From Brachionus plicatilis (lineage: Eukaryota > Rotifera > Eurotatoria > Ploima > Brachionidae), in NCBI GenBank assembly GCA_010279815.1, contig QEOQ01000122.1, positions 1,253,264 through 1,317,263 of the forward strand: a DNA stretch of 64,000 nt. The letters run 5' to 3'. Shown here one piece after another: positions 43,116 to 53,583 of this stretch. The position numbers and the translations under genes are program-made. The notes beneath the pieces are model-generated. The model did no database searches. It was given only the letters and a program-made list of their open reading frames with translations, and had not been told where the DNA came from. The first letter of the stretch is position 1; the number at the start of each line of letters is the position of its first letter.

Positions 43116-44949
43116 CTACTGACTGGGCTCAAGCAACTCGGTGCAATTGACGGCGTCGCCAAATCTCATGTGATACGCCGATATGGGAATGTAGTTGGCC
43201 TTGATGACCTTGCCGGCAAAGAACCTTCCATTGAGAGCCGCCATAGCCGCCGTGGCCACCGCTATAGTCGGACACTTGATGTATATATTTCCATCAGGCG
43301 ACTCCGTGTCCACATGAATGTGCACAATGCCGCCGTACTTGGAGCACTCTGTGATGACGTCATCCGTAATGTCCTGGACCCAGGTGCCGTCCTTACGCGT
43401 CTCCTCCTGCAGGTCGAACATGTTCGAGAGCAAAAAGCACTGGGTGGCGACGGGGGCGCCGGGCGCCGACCCATTTCCGCCATTGGCACTCAGCGCGTCC
43501 ATCGTTTGCTGGGGCACCTGGAGACCGGTGCCCTCGGCCAGCTTGGCCATGAGCGCCAGCTTGCCGCTCGGTCCCAGGTTCACGCCCGTCCTGTCCAGCT
43601 CGTCGTTGTCCAAATTGGTGATCATGTGGTTGACCATGCCCGGGTACAGCGACTTGTCGTTGGCCTCCACGTACAGCGACACCTTGATCGGCTTCTGCAC
43701 CAGCTCAAAGTTGTTCAGCTGCTCCATGGCCTTCTTGCCGTCGTCGGCGCTCGCGAACTGGATAAAGCCGTAGCCCTTGGAGCGGCCGAAGTCGTCGCGC
43801 GCCAGTAAAATGGCGTCGATCAGACCGAACGGCTCGAAGATCGCCTGCAGCATCTCCTCGGATATGTTGGGGTGCAGCGAGCCCACGTACAGCTTGATGG
43901 GCCCCGTTTGCGGCAGATTGGCCGGTATGTGCGGCCCCGTGAACGGCATGCGGTTCTTTTCGGCCTGGGTCAGCTTGACGATGATGGGCACGCCGAGCAG
44001 CCGCTGGCCCGTCAACGCGATCGCCAGCGGCACCGACTCCGTGTCCCGGAACTCTATGTAGGCGATGCCCTTGGAGCGTTTTGTGCGCGGGTCCGTGATC
44101 AGGCGGACGTCGCGCACCCGCCCCACCGTCGAAAAAAAGTCCTCGAGGTCACGCGGACGGATGCGCGCCGCCAGCTGCATGCAGAACACTGTGCGCTGGT
44201 CGCGTTCCTCGGGCGTCAGCTCAGGCGACTTTTCTTTGACCGGTTCGACGGCCGGCTTGGCGACCGGCGAGCGCTTGGGGTCGCGCGAGTGCCGCCGGTG
44301 GCGCCGCCGCTCGTCTTTGGAGCGCGAGCGCCGCTTGGACCGGGAGCGGCTGTGGCGACGGTCGCGGGACCTGCGCCGGCGGTCCTTGGAACGGCTGCGC
44401 TTCGAGCGTTTGGAACGGGAGCGGGATCGCTTGCGGTGACGCTCTTTAGATCGCGACCTTGACCTTGCCGGCTTGCGCGATTTTTTGTCGCTTTCGGCCA
44501 CTGGCGCCTCTTCCTTGATGATTGAAAAAAATTATTTTTTTTTGTTTTTTAAAGTTAATAAATAAAATGCTAAAAATTAAAAAAAAAGAGATTTTTTTTT
44601 TTTTATTTTTTTTTTTTTTATTCACTTCGGAAAATGATGACCATTTGTGAGGAGCACAAGGTTGACTTAGTGAACCCTTTTTTTTAAAAATTGAATAAGC
44701 TTGTTATTTAAATGTCCGAAAGTCGGATGGCTTCCGAAGTTAATGTTTAAAAAATACCTATAGAGCCACATTTGGTCTATTTTAGTGAGTGTGAGCGAGG
44801 GGCCTAGTCTCTAGCAAAATATATAGTTAAAAAAGAGGAGAGAAAGAAATTTGTTTGAGTAAAAGGCTAGTTACTTGGCTTTGGCACTGCTGGGTGGTTT
44901 TGTACGGTGCTTCGAGCATGTCTTCCAAGTCGCTTTCAATGTCGGCCAT
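43116..44949 (-). CDS. RBM39: RNA-binding protein 39 (CAPER/HCC1), splicing factor
   Basis: Two exons: 44949-44875 and 44513-43116, with GT-AG and phase 0, giving 490 aa. The first exon encodes MADIESDLEDMLEAPYKTTQ, matching the acidic MLEAPYK start typical of RBM39. The second exon alone has no ATG near its start, which supports the join. The RS domain reaches about residue 109, followed by LTPEERDQRTVFCMQLAARI. RRM1 covers about 132-208 and RRM2 about 232-308 (IKLYVGSLHPNISEEML, SKGYGFIQF). A UHM-type third RRM covers about 381-479 (CFLLSNMF, then the RxF motif as GRFFAGK). RBM39 is a nuclear U2AF65-related splicing factor and transcription coactivator that binds ULM peptides of SF3B1. The human protein is about 530 aa. 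The exon is strikingly G/C-rich. Confidence 0.95.
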
Positions 44950-45874
44950 TTTTTTTTCTCTCTCCTACTGATTTGGCTGCTGTTTTCTCTTTAAAAGATC
45001 TGAAAATAAAATTTTGTTATCAAAATATGTCTACTAAAATGAAACCAACACCGCTGAATAGATATGCAGAGTCAGAGCTTGAGAAATTATAATTCTTATT
45101 TTAATTTTTGATTTTTTTCTTCTTTTTTTAATATTATTATTTTTTTTCTAGAATGCACGAAAATAAATAATGAGAAAAGAGCAAAATTATGGTGAACTTT
45201 AAGCTGTCTTCTGCTCAGAGTCAAATCACGTGGTTACTAAGCAAAATAGTCTTTTTTTTTCTTAGTGACGAGCAAAATTTTTTGTCTTTTTTTTTTGATT
45301 GTGTTTTTTTTTTTTGAACTTGACTTAGAGTGAAACAACGTGCGATGAATTTACCTTTTTTTATTACAGGTTAAATATGCTAAATTAACCATTTTTTTTT
45401 CATAATAAAATTTATGGAAAATATTTGAACCTAAAAATAAAAGTAAAATTCCTGGGAATTACTTTTTTGATTCCAGGCTAACCTTTTCTCCGTTTCTGTT
45501 TTGTTCATTTATTCAAATTTTCAAGTCTTTTTTCTATTTTTTGTACTGCTTTTTATTTATTTATTTATTTAAATTCAAATTAACCTTCACAAGGAGAGAT
45601 AAAATATAAGATAAAAAATTAAAGTTTTGCATAAAAATAAAAATAAATTAAAATTAAATACAAATAAAAAGTAAAAAAAGAAAAAGATACATAACTTTTT
45701 ACAAAGATATACAAATCTTTTTTTATAAAAAATGGAGAAATGTCTTGTCCACTCTTATAGCAAATTAAACTAAATTTTTGTGCCATTTTTTATTCTAAAC
45801 CCGTTACCATGTCGAAATTAAACTTGTTGACAGTGATTTGTTGAGTTTAAGAAATACTGGTGCATCGCACCAAA
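44950..45874. other. RBM39 upstream region, no gene seen
   Basis: Probable promoter and intergenic DNA with long poly-T runs; includes a LINE-end stub at 45552-45600. Confidence 0.4.
45552..45600 (-). repeat. LINE-end-like stub, CTCC/AGGTTAATT type
   Basis: Minus strand reads CTCCTTGTGAAGGTTAATTT, then a long (AAAT)n tail. Confidence 0.5.
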
Positions 45875-45882
45875 TAAATAAT

Positions 45883-46272
45883 CAGAGTTGTTTTTAAGTC
45901 CCAAAGTCAAAATTATTAAAAAAAAATCCAAGTCCAGACTTTATTTTAAAAATTTCCTAGATCAGGTTTCATATCAAAAATTTATATACTCTTGGGTTGT
46001 CTAATGAATATAGACTTTGCCATACAGTACTGCTACGAAAAACTGTTTTTACGTAATTTTACGTAAAATTACGTAAAATCCGGTAAATTTACTTTTTTTT
46101 ACTTTGGTAATTTTACGTGAAATTACGTAAATTTACGTAAAAACAGTTTTTCGTAGCAGTACTGTATTTCAGAATTTTTGAATAAATGTCTTCACAATTC
46201 TTGTTCAGTATTCAAAATTTTAAAGCCCGGACTTGAACTTGACTTGAGACTTGTGACTTTTAAACAACTCTG
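45883..46272. mobile_element. hAT-type MITE with 8-bp target duplication
   Basis: Terminal inverted repeats: CAGAGTTGTTTTTAAGTC at the left and GACTTTTAAACAACTCTG at the right. Flanking 8-mers are TAAATAAT (45875-45882) and TAAATAAC (46273-46280), 7 of 8 identical, as expected of hAT insertion. Subterminal AAGTC/GACTT motifs repeat. It carries a second MITE inside and has no coding capacity. Confidence 0.8.
46025..46164. mobile_element. Tc1/mariner-like palindromic MITE nested in the hAT MITE
   Basis: 140 bp with long, nearly perfect inverted repeats starting CAGTACTGCTACGAAAAACT and flanked on both sides by TA (46023-46024, 46165-46166). The inside is a palindromic run of TTACGTAA motifs. 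TA duplication and the CAGTxCTG-like end fit Tc1/mariner-mobilised MITEs. Confidence 0.85.
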
Positions 46273-46280
46273 TAAATAAC

Positions 46281-46635
46281 TAAAATAAAATAATAAAAAA
46301 AATTAAAGAAAAAAAACTATATTTATTTGCTTTATATTTATGTTTTAAAGAATTTTTCATGCTTCTCGGGTCCAAACGTTAATAAAAAAACTGTGTCTAA
46401 TAGTGTTAAATTAGATTTTATTTTATTAAGATTAAAAAAGAACACAGAACAAAAAAAAAAATGAAACAAAAAAATGAAACAAAAATCAACACTATCATTT
46501 ATTATCTTTCTGACAATTGATCAGAAACAAAAACATTTTATAAACACAATTTATTTGAGTTTTATTTTGACTTGGTCAAATCATTATCAACATCAATAAT
46601 GGCTGCTCAATTAAACACGATTAATTCCAGTGAGC
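46281..46635. other. Helicase 3' region
   Basis: Contains a minus-strand AATAAA (TTTATT at 46561-46566), about 70 bases after the helicase stop. Otherwise A/T-rich. Confidence 0.45.
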
Positions 46636-47904
46636 CTATTTGGACTCAATGTAAGTGGATATGTCAATTTCATCTGGCAATTCGGTGATGTTCACCACAA
46701 ATCTTTCCTGTATTTGATTTAGAATCCTCACATCGTTCTCATCGGAGACAAACGTTATTGCTAGACCTTTGGTGCCGAAACGTCCGGCCCGGGCCACCCG
46801 ATGCAAATAGGTGTCCGAGTCTTCGGGCATGTCATAATTGAACACAATGTTCACTCTCTCAATGTCCATGCCTCTGCCAAACAAGTTCGTGGCGACCAGA
46901 ATTCTTTTTTGAAAATTTTTGAACTGCTGGTACCTCGACAGACGTTCCTCCTGCGGCATTGTCCTGTGAATAGCAATGGCCGGAAAGTTCTGCTCGACCA
47001 GCAGCTGTGCCAGAGCCATGCACCTCTGCACCGACTTCACAAATATCACCACTTGATTGAACTCGAGTGCGTCGAGCAAATCGAGCAGCTTTTTGTTCTT
47101 CTCACTCTCTGTCAATTTGACGTAGTGCTGTCTGAGACCGTGCAGAGTAAGCTTGGTCTCGTCATCCACGTACACTTCCATCGGGTCCTGCATAAACTTT
47201 TTGCACACGGGCCTAATTTCTTTGCTCAATGTGGCACTGAACATCATCACTTGTTTGTCATGTGGAGTCATCTTGAATATTTCTTGCACATCTGCCCTCA
47301 TGTCCAGTTGTTCCAGCATTTTGTCGCATTCGTCCAGCACAAAATGCTTTATGTGCTTTAGATTTAGGGTGCCGGCTCTGGCCAGGGCCAACACACGGCC
47401 CGGTGTGCCGACAACAATGTGCGGACAGTTTTTCTTCAGAGTTTCCTCATCTTTTTTGATGCCTACCCCGCCAAAAAATACGCCCACCTTTACAGTCGGC
47501 ATGTACTTGCAGAAGCGTTCGTATTCTTTGGATATTTGAAAGGCCAGCTCTCTCGTGTGACACATCACTAGGACACTTACTTGGCCGTCGACTGGCTCCA
47601 GCTGCTGCAGTGTGGCCAGCACAAACACGGCTGTTTTTCCCATGCCTGATTTGGCCTGGCAAATGACGTCCATGCTGAGGATGGCTTGCGGAATGCATTC
47701 GTGCTGCACCTCAGACGGATGCTCGAAGCCGCAGTCCATGATTGCGCGCAGCAATTCCGGCTTCAGAAGGAAGTCTTTGAATCCGGACGAGTGAATGGAC
47801 ACGTAGGTGCCTTTTATGTCTTTTTTGGTCTTGGTGCCATTCTGGCCTTGTGGTTCTTGTGGCTGCTCTTCTTCTTCGTAGTCAAGCAGTTCTTCGTCGG
47901 CCAT
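46636..47904 (-). CDS. DDX39B: DECD-box RNA helicase DDX39B/UAP56 (spliceosome and mRNA export)
   Basis: One intronless frame of 422 aa, close to the family length (about 428), starting [13 protein letters not shown] as in animal UAP56. Helicase motifs in order: Q motif ([15 protein letters not shown], about 59-73), motif I AKSGMGKT (84-91), TREL (117-120), TPGR (167-170), the family-typical DECD (191-194), SAT (223-225), RGMD and [10 protein letters not shown] in the second RecA domain. UAP56 is a nuclear ATPase needed for U2 snRNP recruitment and TREX-mediated mRNA export. DDX39A cannot be excluded; invertebrates usually have a single gene of this type. The ATG at 47904 follows a pyrimidine-rich stretch on the minus strand. 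Confidence 0.96.
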   Translation of the reverse strand: MADEELLDYEEEEQPQEPQGQNGTKTKKDIKGTYVSIHSSGFKDFLLKPELLRAIMDCGFEHPSEVQHECIPQAILSMDVICQAKSGMGKTAVFVLATLQQLEPVDGQVSVLVMCHTRELAFQISKEYERFCKYMPTVKVGVFFGGVGIKKDEETLKKNCPHIVVGTPGRVLALARAGTLNLKHIKHFVLDECDKMLEQLDMRADVQEIFKMTPHDKQVMMFSATLSKEIRPVCKKFMQDPMEVYVDDETKLTLHGLRQHYVKLTESEKNKKLLDLLDALEFNQVVIFVKSVQRCMALAQLLVEQNFPAIAIHRTMPQEERLSRYQQFKNFQKRILVATNLFGRGMDIERVNIVFNYDMPEDSDTYLHRVARAGRFGTKGLAITFVSDENDVRILNQIQERFVVNITELPDEIDISTYIESK

Positions 47905-48067
47905 TTTTCACCTTTAATTTTTCAGTCTGGACAAATTTTTTTCTTCTTTTTGTTAGTAAAATTGATGTTTGGTTTGAAACGATACTGATTTTTTGAGTGT
48001 GATGCTTGTGTATATATACATACATGTATGTGAATTAGTGAGCTATTATATTTTTTATTTTTTTTTT

Positions 48068-48530
48068 NNNNNNNNNNNNNNNNNNNNNNNNNNNNNNNNN
48101 NNNNNNNNNNNNNNNNNNNNNNNNNNNNNNNNNNNNNNNNNNNNNNNNNNNNNNNNNNNNNNNNNNNNNNNNNNNNNNNNNNNNNNNNNNNNNNNNNNNN
48201 NNNNNNNNNNNNNNNNNNNNNNNNNNNNNNNNNNNNNNNNNNNNNNNNNNNNNNNNNNNNNNNNNNNNNNNNNNNNNNNNNNNNNNNNNNNNNNNNNNNN
48301 NNNNNNNNNNNNNNNNNNNNNNNNNNNNNNNNNNNNNNNNNNNNNNNNNNNNNNNNNNNNNNNNNNNNNNNNNNNNNNNNNNNNNNNNNNNNNNNNNNNN
48401 NNNNNNNNNNNNNNNNNNNNNNNNNNNNNNNNNNNNNNNNNNNNNNNNNNNNNNNNNNNNNNNNNNNNNNNNNNNNNNNNNNNNNNNNNNNNNNNNNNNN
48501 NNNNNNNNNNNNNNNNNNNNNNNNNNNNNN
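48068..48530. other. Assembly gap (463 N)
   Basis: Run of N. Open frames that appear to cross it are artefacts. The gap sits at the 3' end of the adjacent LINE fragment, so repeat collapse is likely. Confidence 1.
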
Positions 48531-49435
48531 TGTTTTTGAAATCATTTTTAGATTTTGCATTAACAACTTCAGTCGGTAATTTGTTCCACGCGTTAACCAC
48601 TCTATTTGTCAAAAAGCTCTCCCTGTTCTTTATTCTTGTCAATTGCTTGGTCAATCTTCTTCGATGTCCACGAATTCCTCCAGCTGGGCCGTTACTTGTA
48701 AGTGCGTTGCTATTGATAAACGGATTTTGCCATTCCACTGTAATCAGACCGTTTAATATTTTGAAGGTCTCGATTAGATCTCCCCGTTCACGTCTTGTCT
48801 TTAGCGTCGTCAAACCCAATCTGGTAAGTCTTTTTTCATAATCTAGGTCTCTTAAATTAATAACTAATTTCGTAGCTCTTCTTTGTACTTGTTCCAAGAT
48901 ATTTGATTCCTTTTTGGTACAAGGACTCCAGCTTGCTACAGCATACTGCAGATGTGGCCTCACAAATGACATATACAGCTGTTTAAACGAACTTTTGGAC
49001 AAGTATTTGAACGCTTGCTTGAGTTGGCCTAGTACTGCATTTGCTTTGTTCGCCCCCTATGCCGCTTGATGAGTCCATTTGAGGTCATCAGTTAGAAATA
49101 TTCCAAGATCTCTTTCGACGCTAGTGTGATTCATTGGTAAGTTGTTCATTAATAATTCGACTGAATTAATATTATTACTTTTGAAGAACATGAATTTGAA
49201 TTTGTCGTCGTTAAATTTTAATTGCCAATCAATTGACCAATTAACAATTTTGTCGATGTCTGACTGTAGCTGTTCTACGTCTTGACGATTTCTGATGATG
49301 TTAATCAGTTTGGTATCATCTGCAAATAGTTTGATAAGGCCACTCACAACGCGTGGGATGTCATTTATAAAAATAACGAAAAGGAGAGGTCCTAAAACAG
49401 ATCCTTGTGGGACTCCGCTCAATACAAATACGATT
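48531..49435 (-). mobile_element. 5'-truncated LINE reverse-transcriptase fragment, interrupted
   Basis: The minus strand encodes the RT palm start (SGVPQGSVLGPLLFVIFIND), the catalytic FADD (KLFADDTKLI), then WQLKFNDDKFK, ERDLGIFLTDDLKW, HLQYAVASWSPCTKKE, VQRRATKL and VVNAWNKLPTEVV. One in-frame TAG at 49057-49059 splits the frame (WTHQAA stop GANKANAVL). Homology stops abruptly at about 49435, where the element is 5'-truncated. The 3' end is lost in the assembly gap. The same broad CR1/L2/Jockey-like group as 39376 but a different subfamily. Confidence 0.88.
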
Positions 49436-49778
49436 TAATGTGCAACATGTTGAAAGTGCACAGATCTAGATAATTTTAAATATATAATTTTGAAATTATT
49501 GATTTGAACAAAGCTTTTTTATTATTTCATCATCATTCATTAATATTATTTTTTATCAAATATTTCACATTTTTCTTCCATATATTTATTTACTTACCTC
49601 CCATTTTATCAAATTAATTGAATTTAAAATGATTGACTCTATTCTTTTGATTAATTTATTAATTTATCTTTCGAAAACATTTTTTTTTAAATATAATTTT
49701 TGAATACTAGTTGGTTTTAATGGAAAATTTGGTTCTGGTAAGTTCAGTAGAAAAGAACAGAACAAAGTGTAAAGATAT
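49436..49778. other. Intergenic, nothing seen
   Basis: A/T-rich; no gene or repeat recognised. Confidence 0.4.
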
Positions 49779-50062
49779 TAAATAACTTTTTTTCTAAAAG
49801 TCTAAAATCAATTCTGTGAATGCAGAATGGTGCAACATTCATAGTTGCATCAACTGTAAAAGTCTGCTCATTATATTGAAATTTAATTTCTGCTAAACTC
49901 TGCAAATTTTGCAGGCCTTGATATTTAGTGCAACTTTGAATGTTGCACTAAGTTGCATTTACAGAATTAATTTTTAAAATTTAGAAAAAAAGCTTTTCAG
50001 TTTTTTTACATTTTTTTCTGTTCTTTTTATCATTTTGTACTGAATTTCACAAAAACGAAAAT
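49779..50062 (+). repeat. Dispersed repeat, about 290 bp, copy 2
   Basis: Relative of 16930-17226. Contains several TGCAACATT / AATGTTGCA segments in both orientations, so part of it may fold on itself. Confidence 0.55.
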
Positions 50063-51256
50063 TTTTTTTTGAAAAAAATTGAGAATATTGAAGAAGATAC
50101 CAAATCAAGAAAAAAATTTAGTTTTAAAAATAAATAAATATAAATTTATTTGAATAAAAATTTAATTTGTTAATTTGAAGTGCAATGTATTAAGTTTAAT
50201 AATTATCAAGTGGTTTATAATCGATTTTATTAATTGGATGCAAAAAATTAAACTAGATTTAGTCAAAATTAGATATTAAATTTATTAAGATTTTATATTT
50301 AAGAATCATTATTACATATTGAATTAAAAAGTGGGCTTATTCCAATTTTCAATATTTTAAACGGTTAAAACACGAATCATACATATCTGGTTCATTTTTT
50401 TAAATAATTTTTTTATCAATCGAAAGTATTTTCAATTATTTATTTCAATTAATTGTTATATTTAATTATTAAAGCATAAATACCTCGAAATTGACCAGAT
50501 TTTTATCACGATTTAAAATGCTGTGAAAAAAAAACAAACAACAACTACAATAACAATATTTTTGAATAATTCTGTTTTTTTGTAAAAACAGCTAAATTTT
50601 ATTTTAATAATTTATTTTTTTAACTACTTTTTACATATATTTTTTGTAGCTAGATACAAAAATTACTAAACAAATGTCATTAAATATTTTTTTTTTATTT
50701 TAATTTTTGTTAAAACATCGCCAAGACAGGCTTAATTTTTATGAAATAAATAATAATAATAATATTTCTTGTATGCTTGTTTTAAAAGCCTTAAAGCTTC
50801 AATATATTTTAAATCTATTCGGAATAGATTTAGCATTAAAACTTGTAAAATAATCATAAATGAAAAAAATAAAAACAATATTTTTTTTTCAAGTTTTTTC
50901 AAATATAAAATTGATGTAAAAAAATATTTTTTTTTAGTAAGCAATCTTTTTCACATGTTTGTGAACAAAAAGTAAGTTTTATTTTTCTATATTCTCTGAT
51001 CTGTTCTTGTATTGCAAATTTTTTTATTCAAAAGTTGGATTCATTTATTTTGCTGGTTTAGATCCATAATTTGTTCAATTAAATTTCGGACAAGAATTTT
51101 TAGGCTAATTTTATGCATTCAAATAATTTCATTATTTAGTTAAGTTCAAAGAGATTTAAATAAGAAGAAGCCTGTCATAAATTAATCCTAGAAAAAGGAT
51201 TCGAAACTCTCAGCAATGACACAAATAGAGCTCACTTAAATCCTCGAGGACTTCAC
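50063..51256. other. Intergenic, nothing supported
   Basis: Open frames at 50732-50975 on both strands are A/T-driven (K, F, I, L, Y) and rejected. Confidence 0.45.
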
Positions 51257-51677
51257 TTCGGACATTTTTTCCTGAAATAAGTGGGTGAATCAACATCAAA
51301 AATTAGATTTGCTTAAAAATAAATAAAAACATGCTTACCTATGAGAAAAAAAAGTAAAGTCTAGTCACGTATTCACTAAAATATTTTGTTGAAGTGCTAC
51401 GCATGACTTTAAATGAATGGGATGAATTTTATATTATTGATTTGAAAATATCTTTTTTATTATGGTATTTCGAATTGTGTAAATTCAATTCTTTTTAACA
51501 AATTATTAATCAAATGTTTATACTTATTTAAAGACAAGGTATGATTTTGTATCAAACAGTTGTGTAAATTTTTTTAATGCTTCATAAAATTTTCTATTTT
51601 ACGTAAGAAATTAAAAAGCTAAAATTCCAAAAAAAAAAATAAATGATTGAATTTTATTTTGATGAAAATTCAGAATA
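51257..51677 (+). repeat. Inverted repeat arm, left, about 420 bp
   Basis: About 80% identical to the complement of 56974-57403. Shared landmarks include CTGAAATAAGTGGGTGAATC, CAACATCAAAAATTA, AAACATGCTTAC, TTTTTTATTATGGTATTTC, CAAATTATTAATCAAATG and AAATTAAAAAGCTAAAATTCC. On the minus strand it holds an intron-like GTAAGCATG...TTATTTCAG followed by GAAAAAATGTCCGAAGTGAA. Confidence 0.85.
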
Positions 51678-52065
51678 CTGAATATTACAGTGGTGATATG
51701 ACTCTAGTTATTTTGAAATTTTACATTATTTATCTATAACATTAGATGAGAAAAATGAAAATATCAAAAAACTCTAATAAATTTTTGTTGTTGTTGAAAA
51801 AATGCATATTTTTACGCTTGCAATAATAAATAATTTGCATCACAATTAAATTTAACAAATAAATATCTTAACTTTAAATATGTTTTATTTAAAATAAATT
51901 AAAATAAAAAAATATAAGCTTATAAGATGTTTGAAAGTAATAAAATGTGATTTATGACTAGAACGCAAATGGCAAACACTAAAAAACAAAAACAAATATA
52001 ACCAACTAAAAACTAATATTAAACTTATTGAAAAAAATTAAACTTTTTTTTTGTGATTTTTGATC

Positions 52066-53454
52066 TCATTGATCTTTATTCTCATTTATTTGACTTTCTT
52101 CTGATTGATGCTGCTCAGCTTGGTCATTGGATGGCGTTTGTTCTTCAACTAAATGTTCACTTTGTTGACCATTCTCATCGGCATGTTTCGGTTCATCAGC
52201 AATCAGAGCCAACTTAGATGTTTCATGCTCAATAAACTCACTTTGAGTGAGCTCTTTGTTAGCTTCGGTATTTTCACTTCGAGCCACTTCCTCAGGACTT
52301 TTTTGCTCGTGTTGTACCTGCTCGATAGGACACTGTTCCACTTTTTGCTCAGTAGCTACTGTAACTTGTTCAACATTAGCTGGACTTTCTTCTTTCTCCA
52401 CTTCACTGTCAGGCTTAAGTATTATCTTTCCGACATTTAGCCTTGAATGCATTCTCTTCATAGCTTCACCTATTTTGCTAAACACATAAGTCGAATCAAT
52501 TTGCATCTTAATTTGTCCCTTCTGATACATTTCCAACAAGTGCAAAATGTCTTTGTGCGTTTGCTCAGCACATGACGGATTGTTCATCAAAAATCCCAAA
52601 TGATATCCACTTACACTCTTGTTATGATTAATTATGTCCAGCGAAGTCACAGACAAACACTTCCACCAGGCCTTGAAAGCGTTCATAAACGAACGACTCT
52701 CCGATGTGATGCTTGCAGCTCCATAGTGACATATCCTGCCAAAGGGTCTCAACAAATCGTAGCCTTTTATGGCATTCTCTCCATTCAGTGGATCCAGTAC
52801 AACATCGATTCCCAGCGGAAACAGCTTTTTAACTTCTTGAACATAGTCCTCTTGTGTGTAATCAATGCAGTGAGCTACACCATTTTGTTTTATTGCATCG
52901 TGTTTGGCTGCTGACGCGGTACCAATCACTGTAACATCCTTGACTGTCTTACACAGCTGAGTGGCCGCAAAGCCAACACCGCCAGCCGCCATGTGAATCA
53001 ACACTACATCTCCTGGTTTGATGCTCACCAATCTGAACAATATTTGATAGGCAGTTAGGTAGTTGACCAGCAAAGCAGCTCCGTTTTCAAACGACATGGA
53101 CTCGGGCAACTTGATCAGGTTCGATCTGGAAAGACACACCACTTCCTTCCACATGCCACTTCCATTGAACACAATCACTCGATCATCTACTTGCAAATCA
53201 GTGACTGCAGTGCCTATTTCTTCAACCACTCCGGACGCTTCAAAGCCCGGCGTGTAAGGCGTCTTTTGGGCCGGCTTGTAAAAGCCTTGTCTTTGCATCA
53301 ACTCGGCAAAGTTTAGACCCGCTGCCTTGATCCTCACAATTACTTGATCGTCCTTCTCAATTTTTGGATAATTTTCCTCCTTAATCTGCAGATTGGAAAA
53401 ATCGCTGCTTCCACTGGCCGAAGTCAACACAATGGCTTTTATTTTCTCAGACAT
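52066..53454 (-). CDS. VAT1: VAT1-type quinone oxidoreductase-like protein (MDR family)
   Basis: One exon, 462 aa. Residues 1-348 form a medium-chain dehydrogenase/reductase of the zinc-free quinone-oxidoreductase class: a GroES-like N-terminal domain (AAGLNFAELMQRQGFYK, TPYTPGFEASGVVEEIG), then a Rossmann fold with the NADPH loop AAGGVGFAATQL (156-167). The VAT1-specific segment GAASITSESRSF, then WWKCLSVTSLDIINHNKSVSG follows, with HLGFLM before the last helices. VAT1 is a synaptic-vesicle and mitochondrial membrane-associated NADPH-binding protein involved in lipid transfer and mitochondrial fusion. The last ~110 residues are an E/Q-rich disordered tail. A likely splice acceptor (TTTTTTTTAG) four bases before the ATG points to a 5' UTR intron. 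VAT1L is an alternative name for this ortholog group. Confidence 0.9.
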   Translation of the reverse strand: MSEKIKAIVLTSASGSSDFSNLQIKEENYPKIEKDDQVIVRIKAAGLNFAELMQRQGFYKPAQKTPYTPGFEASGVVEEIGTAVTDLQVDDRVIVFNGSGMWKEVVCLSRSNLIKLPESMSFENGAALLVNYLTAYQILFRLVSIKPGDVVLIHMAAGGVGFAATQLCKTVKDVTVIGTASAAKHDAIKQNGVAHCIDYTQEDYVQEVKKLFPLGIDVVLDPLNGENAIKGYDLLRPFGRICHYGAASITSESRSFMNAFKAWWKCLSVTSLDIINHNKSVSGYHLGFLMNNPSCAEQTHKDILHLLEMYQKGQIKMQIDSTYVFSKIGEAMKRMHSRLNVGKIILKPDSEVEKEESPANVEQVTVATEQKVEQCPIEQVQHEQKSPEEVARSENTEANKELTQSEFIEHETSKLALIADEPKHADENGQQSEHLVEEQTPSNDQAEQHQSEESQINENKDQ

Positions 53455-53583
53455 TTCTCTAAAAAAAATTCAATAATTCAACAGCAACATCATTTTAAAT
53501 GTAGTTAACAACAACCACTTTTTTTTTTTATTAATCAATTTAATTAGAATAAAATATAAGAAAATTTTTAATTTTATTATCTA

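Noticed and set aside
43092..44462. Plus-strand open frames opposite RBM39
   Set aside because: Shadows of the G/C-rich RBM39 exon; arginine-rich with no recognisable domain.
46801..47988. Plus-strand open frames opposite the helicase
   Set aside because: Antisense of a strongly conserved helicase; no family features.
47922..49002. Long open frames crossing the N run
   Set aside because: They exist only because N codons contain no stops; the real sequence there is unknown.
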